Shown one piece after another: positions 23,790 through 34,949 of a DNA stretch of 64,000 nt (position 1 is the stretch's first letter; each line of letters starts with the position of its first letter). A model generated the notes under the pieces. That model did not search any database. It was not told the DNA's origin and saw only the letters and a list, made by a program, of their open reading frames with translations. This DNA comes from Sialis fuliginosa (lineage: Eukaryota > Arthropoda > Insecta > Megaloptera > Sialidae), in NCBI GenBank assembly GCA_961205875.1, contig OY540816.1, positions 6,210,701-6,274,700 of the forward strand, given 5' to 3'. The position numbers were made by a program, and so were the translations under genes.

Positions 23790-24245
23790 GTTTCCAAGGC
23801 AACATGAATTAATGACATATTAGTATTTAAAATTCAAATTTTAAGTGTGTTTTTCACCCCTTTAACGGCTGTTTAGGCACGTACAAATAATAAATGTCCC
23901 TTAGATTCAATTGAACTGCAAATGAACCAAATCTTATCAAAATTAGTGAGATAATATTCGCAATATTCACTTTTTAGACGAAAAAAGTTACAAAATTTCG
24001 AATATTTCCAAAACCCCTAATCCGATTAGCACCAAAATCAATAGGTCTGGAGTACTCACTGAGACAAACATTTTCCCAAAAAAAAATTTAGATCGGTGCA
24101 TTTTTACGGTAGTTATCGTGAACGAAAAAAAAATCTACATCCTGACAGACAGACACACAGACACACACAATCAGAATTTGTCATTTTTTCGGACACGATT
24201 TTTCGATGGTATTACAATACTTCCATTTCTTTCAGAACATGGAAA
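23790..24245 (-). mobile_element. family E fragment (5' part only)
   Basis: Reverse-complement match to 29571-30010 and 50308-50815. It includes the terminal palindrome region (CTTCCATTTCTTTCAGAACATGG), the GACAGACAGACACACAGACA tract, 'taactaccgtaaaaatgcaccgatct' and 'ggtctggagtactcactgag'. The 3' third of the element is absent; it ends exactly where the 205 bp duplicated unit ends. Confidence 0.83.
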
Positions 24246-24267
24246 TAAAAAACAAAACACGATTTTT

Positions 24268-24475
24268 AATTAATATTATACTGTATACAGTTTTGTGAAA
24301 TTAAATCTAAAAGAAAATGTCACCGCAATTCCAAAGCAGTTGTATGTAGTATAATACGATTGTCATTTCTTTGTCAGTTTTTTTTGAAACTAGACAAACG
24401 TATTAATCATTGGTCTAGAAAGTTTTCGGAAAGCTGACAAAAACATTCTGTGCTCACATAATATTAAAAGTATTT
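24268..24475 (+). repeat. 205 bp local direct duplication, unit 2
   Basis: Second copy of the unit at 23586-23789. The two units flank the family E fragment on both sides. Confidence 0.88.
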
Positions 24476-24623
24476 CATTCTTCATTCTTGCAAATGATAA
24501 ATTTTGTGACACAGAAAAAGAACTTCTTCTCAAATAATCAGTTACGTTTTATGTTGGAAGTGTAATCAATAATATGTTGTCAAGTTTTTACCCTTTACTG
24601 ACTGATATATGTTTTACCATATT

Positions 24624-25420
24624 TAAAAAAAATATCTGCCAAATAAAGGCACAGTGCTTCCTCGTGCTAAATTCACCAAAGGTTGTTAATTATTGAACAA
24701 TTTAAATAAAAACCGATGCTCAGATAAATTGCTTACAATCAGAATTGGTTAACTATTTAATTTTTATACAATTTTACTAAAAAATATCAATTCGAAATTT
24801 TTCTTAAGACACACCTGATAATTTTTTCGTATATTTTTAATTTTTTGACAATTTCAATGTAAATCTAAATTTATGTAAACGTCAATATGACATTTAAAAC
24901 TTCAAATTGACATTTAAAACATCAAAAGGACATTTAATATGTCCAAGCAAATATCAATTAAAAAAACAAAACACGATTTTTAAAAATAAATTGAGATTAA
25001 TCTTTGTAAGGGAATATTTTATAACAAACGTTGTAGACCCATATTATAAGACTTTTAATGCTCTACAAAAAATATTCAATAAAATTTTCACGTAACATGT
25101 GTCGTTCTTGAAATATCTTGAAAAAATAATTATTTTGGGATGTCACCCCTCCCCCTAACACACGATTTTGAAATGAGACCGTCCTCAAGCCAGACCCAAC
25201 CATCCGACCAAGTTTCATCAATATCGGTTCAGTGGTTCATGAGTTATGCGTGTGGCAAGGATTCGGAGGACAGACGGACAGACAGACACGGAACGAAAAA
25301 TGTTTGTCTTGACGTGAAACGGAAAGAACAATTTAAAATTTTGAAATCGGAGAACATTTTTTTTGTCTCATTCTAAAACGATCACAAAGCGTCTCGTATC
25401 TTCGATATTGCAAGGAAGCA
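24624..25420 (+). mobile_element. family A copy 4, full length
   Basis: It has both termini (AATATCTGCCAAATAAAGGC at the left, GCAAGGAAGCA at the right). The internal minisatellite of about 20 bp units (TGACATTTAAAACxTCAAAx) is present about three times at 24885-24945. The 'gacggacagacagacacggaacg' tract follows the 'ggttcagtggttcatgagttatgcgtgt' block. Confidence 0.87.
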
Positions 25421-25575
25421 AAAAATTCAGTTTAATAACCTTAGTTAGTTTGTTTTCAAAATACTCATTAACAAATATAACATTTGAAAATTGAAATAAA
25501 TCTACATTTTTTTAAATCTATTTCTATAAAATTATGTAATTTGGTTATACTTCATTTTCAAAAGTAAGTTTTTAC

Positions 25576-26152
25576 CAGGAACTTGAACCTGAACCCGAAA
25601 AAACATGTATTTTTTATTAACCTGAACCCGAACCGAACCGCTATATCTCAAGTCAACGAACCTGAATCTGAACCCGAACCTTTTCAAGGATAACCGGTAA
25701 CCATATATTTTTAAAAGGTTCAATAGAATATTTTTAATATTTTAATATTTTCCTCCAATGATTTTTAAAAGAGATTATAAAATGTACCAATACTGGAAAT
25801 CTGTTTGAATTTTATGATAAGATGTGACTTATCAAGTCAATTACTGAAATTTACATATTTTTCACATTCTTTTTTAATTCTATAACTGAATTACATTTCA
25901 ATTTGCAAAAAAAATCTGAAAATGAAATTTTATTTTTTGCCCTTTTTTCTAGCAATATTTTTAATGGCTATTAATGATTTTTTCTTTTCAGAAAATATTT
26001 TATTTGTTAATTTTTTTTTTTTAACAAAATAATTTTCTTTCAATAATAAACTTGAACCCTAAAAAAGTAACGGTTTTTGAACCCAAATAGTTTGCAGCAT
26101 GTCGAACCCGAACCGAACACGAACTATAAATATATTCCGGTTCAAGTCCCTG
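25576..26152. mobile_element. hAT element with perfect 8 bp target duplication
   Basis: It starts CAGGAACTTGAACC and ends GGTTCAAGTCCCTG, inverted repeats with one mismatch, flanked by GTTTTTAC on both sides (25568-25575 and 26153-26160). GAACCCGAACC-like words recur near both ends (subterminal repeats). 577 bp, no transposase. A shorter relative lies at 50074-50210. Confidence 0.9.
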
Positions 26153-26486
26153 GTTTTTACTTTAGTTTTCATTTCATTATTGGAACCTTTATTTACAAAG
26201 TTTTGATATTGTGAAGGATGGTTTAATCGAACTTGTCGAAAATTGTCATTTGTTTCGACAAACTTAATTTCACCTTCTTATCACTTCCAACCTTCAGTCA
26301 AGAGTTTGTTTTCATATCATCTCCCAAACTGGATACAAACTTTGTGGGTTTCCCCATGACCCAAGGCAATGAATAGTAGGTGATAATAAAGAGAAAATTG
26401 TTATCATTGTGGTGCTATATATTAGTGTATTTATAGAATATTAACAAATGAATGGAAAAAAAGTTATTTTATTTATATAAAACTTA

Positions 26487-26998
26487 AATAGACATGATGC
26501 CTAATTTTTAAAAACTATTTTATGATGATCTTACGTGTCTCTTATTTCCAAAAAAATGCTTATATCTGCAGAAAATAAAGGTTTAATCACAAAAATTTGA
26601 CGCCAAAACGCTCACAGCTGTCATGGCGCATTTTTGACGTCACGCCTATGTAACACTCCTTGTCAACTATAATAAATTCTTGTTCCATCGCTAATGTGTC
26701 TTGGTTTTACTTTTGGTAACACAAAACTGAGCAAATTGATAATTTAAAACCACAAAATAATTTATAAACAGTGCAGATATTAATGAAACAAAAATAACAT
26801 TTACGTAGCCGTGACGTCATCAACTCTGACTGGTGTTTTATCAAAGATGGCGGATTGCTGTATTTTGCGTTTTTATTTTAACAAAAATCATATTAATCAA
26901 TCATTAAAAATAAATACATTTCATAGAATCTTTTTAACTTATTTCATTATTTAAAATCATAATTTCAGTGATACTTTGTTACTGGCATCACGCCTATT
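26487..26998 (+). mobile_element. family D MITE, copy 1
   Basis: Ends AATAGACATGATG and CATCACGCCTATT are inverted repeats. The body matches the reverse complement of 33859-34372 along its whole length (TGACGTCA-type words, 'ttgttccatcgctaa', 'ataatttataaacagtgcagatatt', 'tcagtgatactttgttactggca'). Non-coding. The target duplication is not clear. Confidence 0.83.
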
Positions 26999-27162
26999 AT
27001 AGTTAATATAGTCTCAATGGTCAAATGCATTTTCTTTCTTAAATAATTTAGAAGTAATGACTGCTAGATACTTATTCTTCGCACAGTCAGTAGTAGTCGT
27101 TAATTTTTATGATAACTTTCATTATTATATGGATCTTGGCTTCTGGGTGTAAGCCCCATCGG

Positions 27163-27195
27163 TTTGGTCGTGTTTCGGCCCGATACACGACCAAA
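27163..27195. repeat. small hairpin, 11 bp arms
   Basis: TTTGGTCGTGT pairs with ACACGACCAAA around the 11 base loop TTCGGCCCGAT. Isolated and relatively GC-rich. Function unknown. Confidence 0.55.
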
Positions 27196-27745
27196 ATTTA
27201 AAAAAATAGTAACCATTTGCCTCTTAAAAAGCGCCAGAAACTTAATATTTCATTAATTCACCTTAATATCATTAATGAAGGGTCAAAACTTATTCTATTT
27301 AATTTGTACTATATACTAATTAATTGGGCGTAATTAATAATTAATTAGTATTAATTATGCGTTTTATCAAACATAATTTGTAAATGAATTAATAAAATAA
27401 CAAACGATTTTGCAAAGTGCCATACCAGCACATGACAGTATATATTGTTATGGGAACATTGCCAATATTTTAAACTAAAAAATCTGCATAATACTCAAAT
27501 TCACATCAGTAACACCTACATATTCTATGAGGTTTTGCTGAAATGTTAAAATTTGCTCTATAACCATGTATTATGTGTATCACGTTAATATAACGCGTGT
27601 TTTAAAAGTCTTTCACTTTATTATTATTGAAGTATATACCTATAAAATTAATTCCTTTTACCATATGAAATATTATTAGTTGTCATACTGTATACAGAGG
27701 ATTTATTCAAATTGAATTCTGATGGTTTAAAAACAAATGAAAACT

Positions 27746-28424
27746 AAGGTAGTGGCACCAGTCTTGGCAAGGACCCCAGTAATGGCAAATTTTTAATTAA
27801 ATGTACTGAATTAGAAATATGTGTTGATATTTGATTATTATCATTTCTGAATAATAATCTATATATTTACATTTAATTGTCCTACAGATTTGACCCCAGT
27901 AATGGCTATTTTTAAATTAAATGTTCTGAATTAGAAATATTTGTTGATATTTGATTACTACCATTTCTGAATATTAATCTATTTATTTACATTTAAATGT
28001 CTTACAGCGTGATTTGATGACAATCGGGCAATAGGTATCAAAATGGTGGACATTTAAACTAATTATTACTATAATTTATTTATTCATTATTATATTATCA
28101 TAGCAACTGCTTTACATTGTTTCAACTTTGACGATTCTTTCTCTTATATGTTTTGTATCGTAGTACTTATCATTTTATAATCATTAGCAAGTGTCCATCA
28201 CTGCGTACTCATTACTGGTTTTACCTTTGCCATTACTGGAGAAAAAACATGAACAAAATAAAAAGCTATAATTTAAAAAACAAATCATATTTGCGGATTT
28301 TGGTAATTAAATTAATTAAATAAAGAGTTACTTGTTTTATTAGTAACATAAGTTCATGAGAATTACAAAAAAGCCTATTAATCCACACAAAAAAACCTGA
28401 AAACTTGCTCTTATAGCGGCCATT
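27746..28424 (+). mobile_element. family I element, copy 1 (with internal 123 bp duplication)
   Basis: The left end AAGGTAGTGGCACCAGTCTT matches the complement of the right end of copy 2 (56501-57010). The right end is degraded after 'ctcttatagcggccat'. The block 'ccccagtaatggc...tgaattagaaata...tgttgatatttgatta' occurs twice in tandem (about 27770 and 27893). No ORF. Confidence 0.78.
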
Positions 28425-29058
28425 ATTTATTTTTATTTATTTTACTTTAATATTATTTAGATAAAACTTTTTGAAAATTAATATTTATCATATTTTCTAG
28501 ACTACCATCTAGATTTAGTACTAATCAAATTAAATGTTTTAGCCATTAAAAATACATTATTATTGATATTAAGGCCATATTTAAATAATCCATATTTAAC
28601 AAAAAGAGATAAATAATTGTTTTCCATTCACCATCAATTTTTAAAAGCAATCTCGTCTAATGGATTAATAATTACAAGTCATCCCATATAATCGTGTACG
28701 TGTGTATGCTATAAAGTACAATATGTTGAGCCAGACTCACAGCGGGAATATAAAGAGAATAACAGTTGGGAAATTTGCATTCATTTTCGAAAATGGACAA
28801 TGGTGATCGTTTTTTATTATTTCTGAAACGACTTTATGCAAAAACTATAACTGTTGATTCAGCAAATATTGTGACTGTATTCTTGCGTTTCAAAATTGTG
28901 GGTGTAAATTTTGATTTTGAATACATAATTCTATTGAAAATGGTAACAGGTCGTGTTACTCATAAATCATTTATTGTCACTCTACCTCATTGTTCGTATT
29001 ATGGAAATTTGATGAGAGGATGATTATTGTTAGTTTAGAGTTTAGATTATAATATAAG
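28425..29058. other. unassigned segment with one short ORF
   Basis: An ATG at 28794 opens a 76-codon frame with no recognisable domain, signal or splice site. Coding is doubtful. Confidence 0.3.
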
Positions 29059-29528
29059 TAGAGATTGGAAAAATAGTTGTTATTTTAAATGAAATAGTTA
29101 CTATATAGTTGATTTTTTTTCTGTAAAATAGTTGGCAAATAGTTTTTTTTAATCAAAATAGTTGTGAAATAGTTACAAATTTTTTTTCGATTTAATCAAT
29201 AATTAGTGACATTAAAGTATTAGTAAAAAGTGTCAATTCCTGAAATTTTCGAGGAAAACATGTTATGCGATTTTAGAAGCTAAAAAAAAAGGAAAAACAA
29301 ATAAATATGTAAAAACACAACATAAATATCTATACAAATATCTGTATAATAGACAAAATGTATTTGTAAAAATATATAAAACTACAAAATTTTTAACGTT
29401 GGATAAAAAAAATAGTTTAAAAATAGTTGGAAAGGTAAAATATTGGGTTCAATCAATCCAGTTTTCTGAAATTGATGGAGATATGTAATAAAAATTACAA
29501 TAGTGAAAAACTATTTTTCCAATCTCTA
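29059..29528. mobile_element. family J hAT-type MITE, copy 1
   Basis: Perfect 20 bp inverted ends TAGAGATTGGAAAAATAGTT and AACTATTTTTCCAATCTCTA. The flanking 8-mers AATATAAG (29051-29058) and ATTATAAG (29529-29536) match at 7 of 8 positions, fitting hAT-type target duplication. The interior is rich in 'aatagttg' words. Confidence 0.85.
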
Positions 29529-29570
29529 ATTATAAGTTATGAAATAACTTTATTGTGAAATGCTATTTTT

Positions 29571-30253
29571 ACTTTCATGTTCTGAAAGAAATGAAAGTAT
29601 TGTAATACCATCGAAAAATCGTGTCCGAGATAATGACAGATTCTGAATGTACTAATTTCAAAACTTAAAGAAAAGTTAATTTCTGCATGGCGGCTGTGCG
29701 TGCGTCTGTGTGTCTGTGCGGATGTAGAATTTTCTTTCGTTCACGATAACTACTGTAAAATTGCACCGATCTGAATTATTTTTGGGAAAAATGTTTGTCT
29801 CAGTGAGTACTCCAGACCTATTGATTTTGGTGCTAATCAGATTAGGGATTTTGGAAATATTCGAAATTTTTTCGTCTAAAAAGTGAACGTTGCGAGTATT
29901 ATCATTATCTGACTAATTTTGATAAGACTTGGTACATTTGTAGTTCAATTGAACCTAAGGGACATTTATTTTGAATTTCAAATACTAATTATTACATCAT
30001 TAATTACATGTTGCTTTGGAAACAAATGCAACTAAATTGTCAAATTAATTATTCTATGAATGTGTATTATGTTTTTGACATCAGGACACTAATATTTATA
30101 TACAAATGGCAATAACTGCTGTAACCGTCGTAAGTATATATGTTTTTATGTATTACGAAATTTATATTCATAGTAGTAGGTCATATAAATAAAAAAATAA
30201 AAATTTTATTTATATTTAAAAATTATTTAAAAAGATAGAAAGAACATGGAAGT
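29571..30253 (+). mobile_element. family E element, copy 2
   Basis: It starts ACTTTCATGTTCTGAAAGAA (a near-palindrome) and ends AACATGGAAGT, the complement of the family start ACTTCCATGTT. The body carries a GTGTGTCTGTG tract and the 'actccagacctattgattttggtgctaat' block. Sequence after the end (catgtatggt) is shared with copy 3, so the true 3' boundary may lie slightly further on. Confidence 0.8.
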
Positions 30254-30405
30254 CATGTATGGTATTCCATACGGATATTTTAATAAACGATGTATTCTTT
30301 GTATTATTTAAGAAATAATTTAACCTTTTGAGTAACATTTCCTACTAAAAGCTTATAAATTCATAAAATTGTTTTTTAACTGTCCTTACTTACGGTAGGT
30401 TAGTT

Positions 30406-30424
30406 TTAGGTTAGGTTAGGTTAG
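30406..30424 (+). repeat. interstitial TTAGG telomere-type run
   Basis: TTAGG occurs three times in tandem plus a partial fourth, preceded by GTAGGTTAG. TTAGG is the common insect telomere repeat. The run is short and may be chance or a repair scar. Confidence 0.6.
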
Positions 30425-30875
30425 AACATCAATTAAAATATTATCATGTTATGTATGAAATTCGAATTTAAAATTGTAATTGTCGTATTTCAGAACTAAT
30501 ATTAATATTTTAACTGTCATTGGTTATTAATGGCCAGCTGTTTGAAGAGGTCGATACAAAACAGAAATATTGTTGAGGCCAGTCTAATCTAATAAATAAA
30601 TAAAACTAATAATCTATTTTTATATTTTTATTCGGCGGTGAATTTACCGGTGAACTATGGACAGTGAATTGTAGACGGTGAACTTCCCTAGACCCAAAAA
30701 ATGGTCACATACAGACATCATTCTAAAAATACTTACAAATATAATTTTTTTTACACAGAATGAGATACATAATAATTAAATGTATTATTGAAAATCCTCG
30801 GTTGCGCAAAACTTACCAAAATTAACAAAACATTAATTTTATGAGAAGGGTTAAATTTTCAACAAAAAATTTCAG

Positions 30876-31214
30876 TTAAATATTAAATTCTATGAGACAT
30901 ATCTTCGGAATGTTTTCAAAGAATTTTCTCCGGTCGAAAATTTTAATCCTGCCCTCTGCAGAGTAGCAAAGAGGTTGGAATGTCGGGTGAAAGACGTTGC
31001 TGCAATCAAGTTTATTTACCTTCCAGAATTTAATAGCCATTGGAATGCGAAACATCCACAAAAATCTATTCCGCGTTCGGCGTTTAAATGCGAGAGAATG
31101 TGCGATGCATGCAAATCACTTAGTGAGCGAAAGAGATGTGTAAAAACATTAATTATGTGTGAAAGAAAAAAGGCTGTTAACACATTCACGCCAAGAAAAT
31201 GTTTGCCATTTTGA
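30876..31214 (+). CDS. candidate terminal exon, cysteine-rich protein of unknown function
   Basis: A frame of 112 codons plus TGA follows a plausible acceptor (ttcaacaaaaaatttcag, AG at 30874-30875, phase 0). Composition is more coding-like than the surrounding AT-rich DNA, with mixed third positions and no low-complexity F/I/K/Y runs. The C-terminal half is basic and holds Cys at positions 72, 76, 79, 88, 95 and 109, including CERMCDACK; Cys 28 and 36 lie earlier. An AATAAA signal (31280) follows the stop by about 66 bp. No in-frame ATG lies near the 5' end, so earlier exons would be required. Phase 0 does not fit direct joining to the phase 1 donor at 1623, so it is either another gene, a later exon, or a decayed gene piece. 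I do not recognise the family. Confidence 0.4.
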   Translation, partial: LNIKFYETYLRNVFKEFSPVENFNPALCRVAKRLECRVKDVAAIKFIYLPEFNSHWNAKHPQKSIPRSAFKCERMCDACKSLSERKRCVKTLIMCERKKAVNTFTPRKCLPF

Positions 31215-31699
31215 TTATACTCCGGTGACTTTTAATCTTCTTTTTTGGAAGCTGATAAATGTCGTTGCAAAATTTAAAAAATAAAAAGAAACGATGATTT
31301 ATTTTGAATATGTTTTACTCCATATAATATACAGTTCGTTCACGATGAAAGGAACAAATTCGTTTAAAATTCAGGTAATTATTTTGTGGAAAAATGCTCG
31401 GACCCGTCGATTAGTATTTTTAGTTGCGGATTTTTTGACATAAGAAAATTGTATACAGGGTGTCTCAGGAAAAACATATGCAGTCATCATTGATTTTTTT
31501 AAATGGAACACTCTATATATTATACCATTTTTGAATTGTGCGATAAATTCTGAACACTTTTTGTACAGCATATCATATCTCTAAAATCAGTGGTTTTCGG
31601 AATAATGACGTTTGAAAATTGACATTTTGAAATACACACAAGTCAAATGCAAAGAAGCCAAAACGATTAACTCCATTTCAAAATAGTCGATAAAATCAA
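31215..31699. other. unassigned segment after the candidate exon
   Basis: It holds the AATAAA at 31280-31285 and, at 31454, TACAGGGTGTCTCAGGAAAA, which looks like one terminus of a TA-inserting foldback element with no partner found. Confidence 0.35.
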
Positions 31700-31740
31700 A
31701 AACTGGCACCAGTTATGGCCGCTATAAGTTTATTATATTA
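31700..31740 (-). repeat. family I end fragment
   Basis: ACTGGCACCAGTTATGGCCG and the following bases match the left end of copy 2 at 56505. Only the terminus remains. Confidence 0.6.
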
Positions 31741-31763
31741 TGGACATTGAACTCTTTAATTAA

Positions 31764-32079
31764 TAGAGATTGGAAAAATAGTTGTTATTTTCAATTAAAT
31801 AGTTACTAGTTGATTTTTATTTCGGAAAATAATTTAATAATAATTTTAATAATAAATTAATTTAATAATTTTTTTTTATGATTTAATAATAATTAGTGCT
31901 AACGAAGCAGTAAGAAGTGTCACAAATAGTTTAAAAATAGTTGGAAAGGTAGTTGCAAAGAGTTGATTTCAAATTGTGTGCAATCAAACCAGTTTTCTGA
32001 AAACGGCGGAGATATGTAATAAAAATTACAATAAATGCATTTTTACGCAATTGTTGAAAAACTATTTTTCCAATCTCTA
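31764..32079. mobile_element. family J hAT-type MITE, copy 2
   Basis: It has the same 20 bp perfect inverted ends as copy 1 (TAGAGATTGGAAAAATAGTT and its complement). 316 bp, with an internal deletion relative to copy 1. Flanking 8-mers TTAATTAA and TTAGTTAT agree at 6 of 8. Confidence 0.83.
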
Positions 32080-32086
32080 TTAGTTA

Positions 32087-32762
32087 TACAGGGTTATATC
32101 AGGTGGAAAAAATTTGAACAGTTGATCGAGAAAAATATTTCAAGAAAAAAAGTTCATTTGGCCGGAAATTCTTCGTGAGAGAACTACAGACTCAAATATT
32201 TTATCTAAAATTAGTTTTTATTTAATATTTTGAGAACTCATTGTGAAACAGTTTTTTATAATCGGTTTAGTATTAAACACGTATTAATATCTACTAAACC
32301 AATTATAAAAAGAAAGATCGAGTGAAACTTTTGAAATCGTTAAACAATTTTTCTTTAAAAAATGATCACAAAGCTTTTCGTATTTTTGATAATAAAACAA
32401 CTCATAACAAAGATATAACGCATTTTATTCATTATTGAATAAAAATCACAATTGCCATGGAAAATTGAAATATTTTTGTAAAACTACAACAATCACTCGA
32501 GTGCAATATTAAAAAGTCAAGTAAGCTTTGGAAAAAAGAATACTTGATGTTTAAAATTTTTATATTTATTATTTGTTGCTTATTTTGTTAATGTATAACA
32601 GCAATGCTGGCTTTAGGGAGGGAGGCTGGGCGACTACTCTGGGTTCCAGTTCAGAAGGGGCGGCGGACGTCCCATGGACAATAACTGATTTTTTTAGGAA
32701 AAAAATTAAGAACAAAAAAAACTAGATATAACTAATACTAATAAATAATCAAGGGTTGATAC
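32087..32762 (+). mobile_element. family C copy (left arm and core)
   Basis: It starts TACAGGGTTATATCAGGTGG and follows family C through the ATAATCGGTTTAGTATTAA hairpin, 'aaaatcacaattgccatgga', 'cactcgagtgcaatattaaaaagtcaagtaagc' and 'ctggctttagggagg'. It stops before the right arm, where another foldback element begins. Confidence 0.78.
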
Positions 32763-33350
32763 TGTTTTACCAGTAGAGCAAAGTAAGGACCTTGCACAAA
32801 AGTAATAGATTTTGCCTTTTGATTGAAATTAATTTTAACTTGAGGAAATTGTAATTAAAAGTAAGCTAATTAAAAGTTGTAATAGGTACAATCCACAAAA
32901 ATCCATAATTTTTACTCCAGAGGGCATCCAAACATTCAATGTTTGTGTTAATTTTTCTGTTTATCTTCTTAAGGATCAACTTTTAGAAAATTTTACAAAG
33001 GATGAAAAGTTATTAGAACTATCCATACAATATAAAGAAATAATTTTTTATAACATTTATTAATTTTGTACAAAAGGCTCAACCAAAAAACTGAAAAATG
33101 TCACCAAATGTTCTATTCATTGACCAATTCAAAGCACTCTTTCTTCTTTGTAATTTTTCTTTCAGGAGATAAAATAAAAATGTATTAAACATAAAATGTT
33201 TCGAAGCCCCCTGGAGCAGAAATTATGGATTTTCGTAAGTACAATTTTTAATCAGCATACTTTGTTCTATAATTTCCACAAAAAATTTCAACCAAAAATT
33301 AAAATTCATGCATTTTTATGGGGTCATTTCATTTGCTATACTGTTAAAAC
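32763..33350. mobile_element. foldback element with GTTTTAMCAGTAKAGCAAA ends
   Basis: Left TGTTTTACCAGTAGAGCAAA and right TTTGCTATACTGTTAAAAC are inverted. A second well-paired inner block (ACAATCCACAAAAATCCATA and TCCAGAGGGC against GCCCCCTGGAGC and TTATGGATTTTCGTAAGTAC) gives arms of about 170 bp. Confidence 0.75.
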
Positions 33351-33858
33351 GGCTAGTTTTCGGACTTAGGTTTATTAGCAAAAAGCGATTGTTTTGATAT
33401 CTTATACTTACGGTACAACTGTATATTTATAAAACAAACATGTAATATTATAAGTACCTAGTCGTACAAAATACTCAATTAATTTATGTTTACTTTAAGC
33501 ATCCAAATATTTGCAAATGACAGTTCTGTTTTATGTATACCTACTCATTAAATTATACAACAAATGTTTTTCTTTCAAAAACGTAAACACTGTTATTTAA
33601 TTACTCGTGTTTGCTTAACGCATATGGGAAAAACTTTTTATTGTTGAGTTGGTATATTTGTAAATAATTTGTATAGAAAATTAAATATAGTCATTAATTT
33701 AGCTAACATCCCTTATAAATAATTTTACCAAAATACGCACAAATTTCTTATGTGGATCCATGTATTATTTTTAAACCATATATATATTTCTATAAATAAA
33801 AATAAATATATCAATTTTGATGTATTTTTTATATAGTTCGGTAATATTTGATTTCTCT
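33351..33858. other. AT-rich intronic DNA, nothing recognised
   Basis: No repeat match, no ORF of interest. Confidence 0.4.
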
Positions 33859-34372
33859 AATAGGCATAATGCCAGTAACAAAGTATCACTGAAATTATGA
33901 TTTTAAATAATGAAATAGGTTAAAAAGATTCTAAAAAATGTATTTATTTTTATATTAAAAGCGAGATTAATATAATTTTTGTTAAAATAAAAACACAAAA
34001 TACAGAAAAACGCCATGTTAGATAAAACACCAGTCAGAGTGGATGACGTCACGGCTAAGTAAACATCATTTTTGTTTTATTAATATCTGCATTGTTTATA
34101 AATTATTTTGTGGTTTTAAATTATCAATTTGCTCAGTTTTGTGTTACCAAAACTAAAACCGTGAAACGTTAGCGATGGAACAAGGATTTATTTTGTCTTT
34201 ACATAGCATAGGCGTGACGTCAAAAATGCGCCATGATACCTGCGAGCGTTTAAAAAGAGTCAATTTTTGTGATTAAACCTTTATTTTCTGCAGAATTAAG
34301 TATTTTTTTGGAAATAGGAAACACGTAAGATCATCATAAAATAGTTTTTTTAAAATCGCCATCATGCCTATT
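33859..34372 (-). mobile_element. family D MITE, copy 2 (inverted relative to copy 1)
   Basis: Ends AATAGGCATAATGCC and CATCATGCCTATT form the inverted repeat. The body is the reverse complement of 26487-26998. Copies 1 and 2 lie about 7 kb apart in opposite orientation. Confidence 0.84.
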
Positions 34373-34949
34373 GTAAGAAATGTTTGATTGTATTAAAATT
34401 GAAAATATACCGTTTTGATAGTCGAATAAGATTTTTAACCCTCCCCCAAAATATAAAATGTCATATGTTATGAAATATGTAAATAATAAAATAAAAATAA
34501 AATAGATAAAATAAAAAAGGGGTCTTTCTGTTTTAGGTATTATTTTTTATGTTTTATATTTTATTTCTATCAATATATGTATAAAATTAGCTAAAGCTTT
34601 TAAAAATTTAATATTCCAGTATACTGTTTTATTAAAAAATATACTCGGTCGGTAATATTTAATTTATTTAATTCTTATAAAGATAAAATTCTAAATATTT
34701 ATTGTAGTAAGAAAACTTTCAAAACAATTTTACCTTTGTGTTATTATTTAACATGCATAGGTAAGTAAAACATTGTATGTACATTAAACAGGAATTCCTA
34801 GGTCCATACAACTATGTACTATTGTTATACTGACCTCTGCATTGTTCTAACTACGATCAAAATAATGGCATAACAAAACATACATAGCTGTAAACTTGCA
34901 TAATACATAGCACGATATAGAACATACTTATGAACATGGTTGTTTCTCA
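34373..34949. other. AT-rich intronic DNA, nothing recognised
   Basis: No repeat match or ORF of interest. Confidence 0.4.

Noticed and set aside
23586..24475. LTR retrotransposon (205 bp direct repeats as LTRs)
   Set aside because: The repeats lack TG..CA ends, primer-binding site or polypurine tract, and the DNA between them is a truncated family E piece.
27121..27200. tRNA-like sequence around a GC-rich hairpin
   Set aside because: Only one stem can be drawn; no T-arm GGTTCRA box or cloverleaf.
31083..31115. C-x3-C-x2-C in the candidate exon as a radical SAM cluster-binding motif
   Set aside because: The surrounding sequence has no other radical SAM features and the protein is far too short; treated as a generic Cys-rich region.
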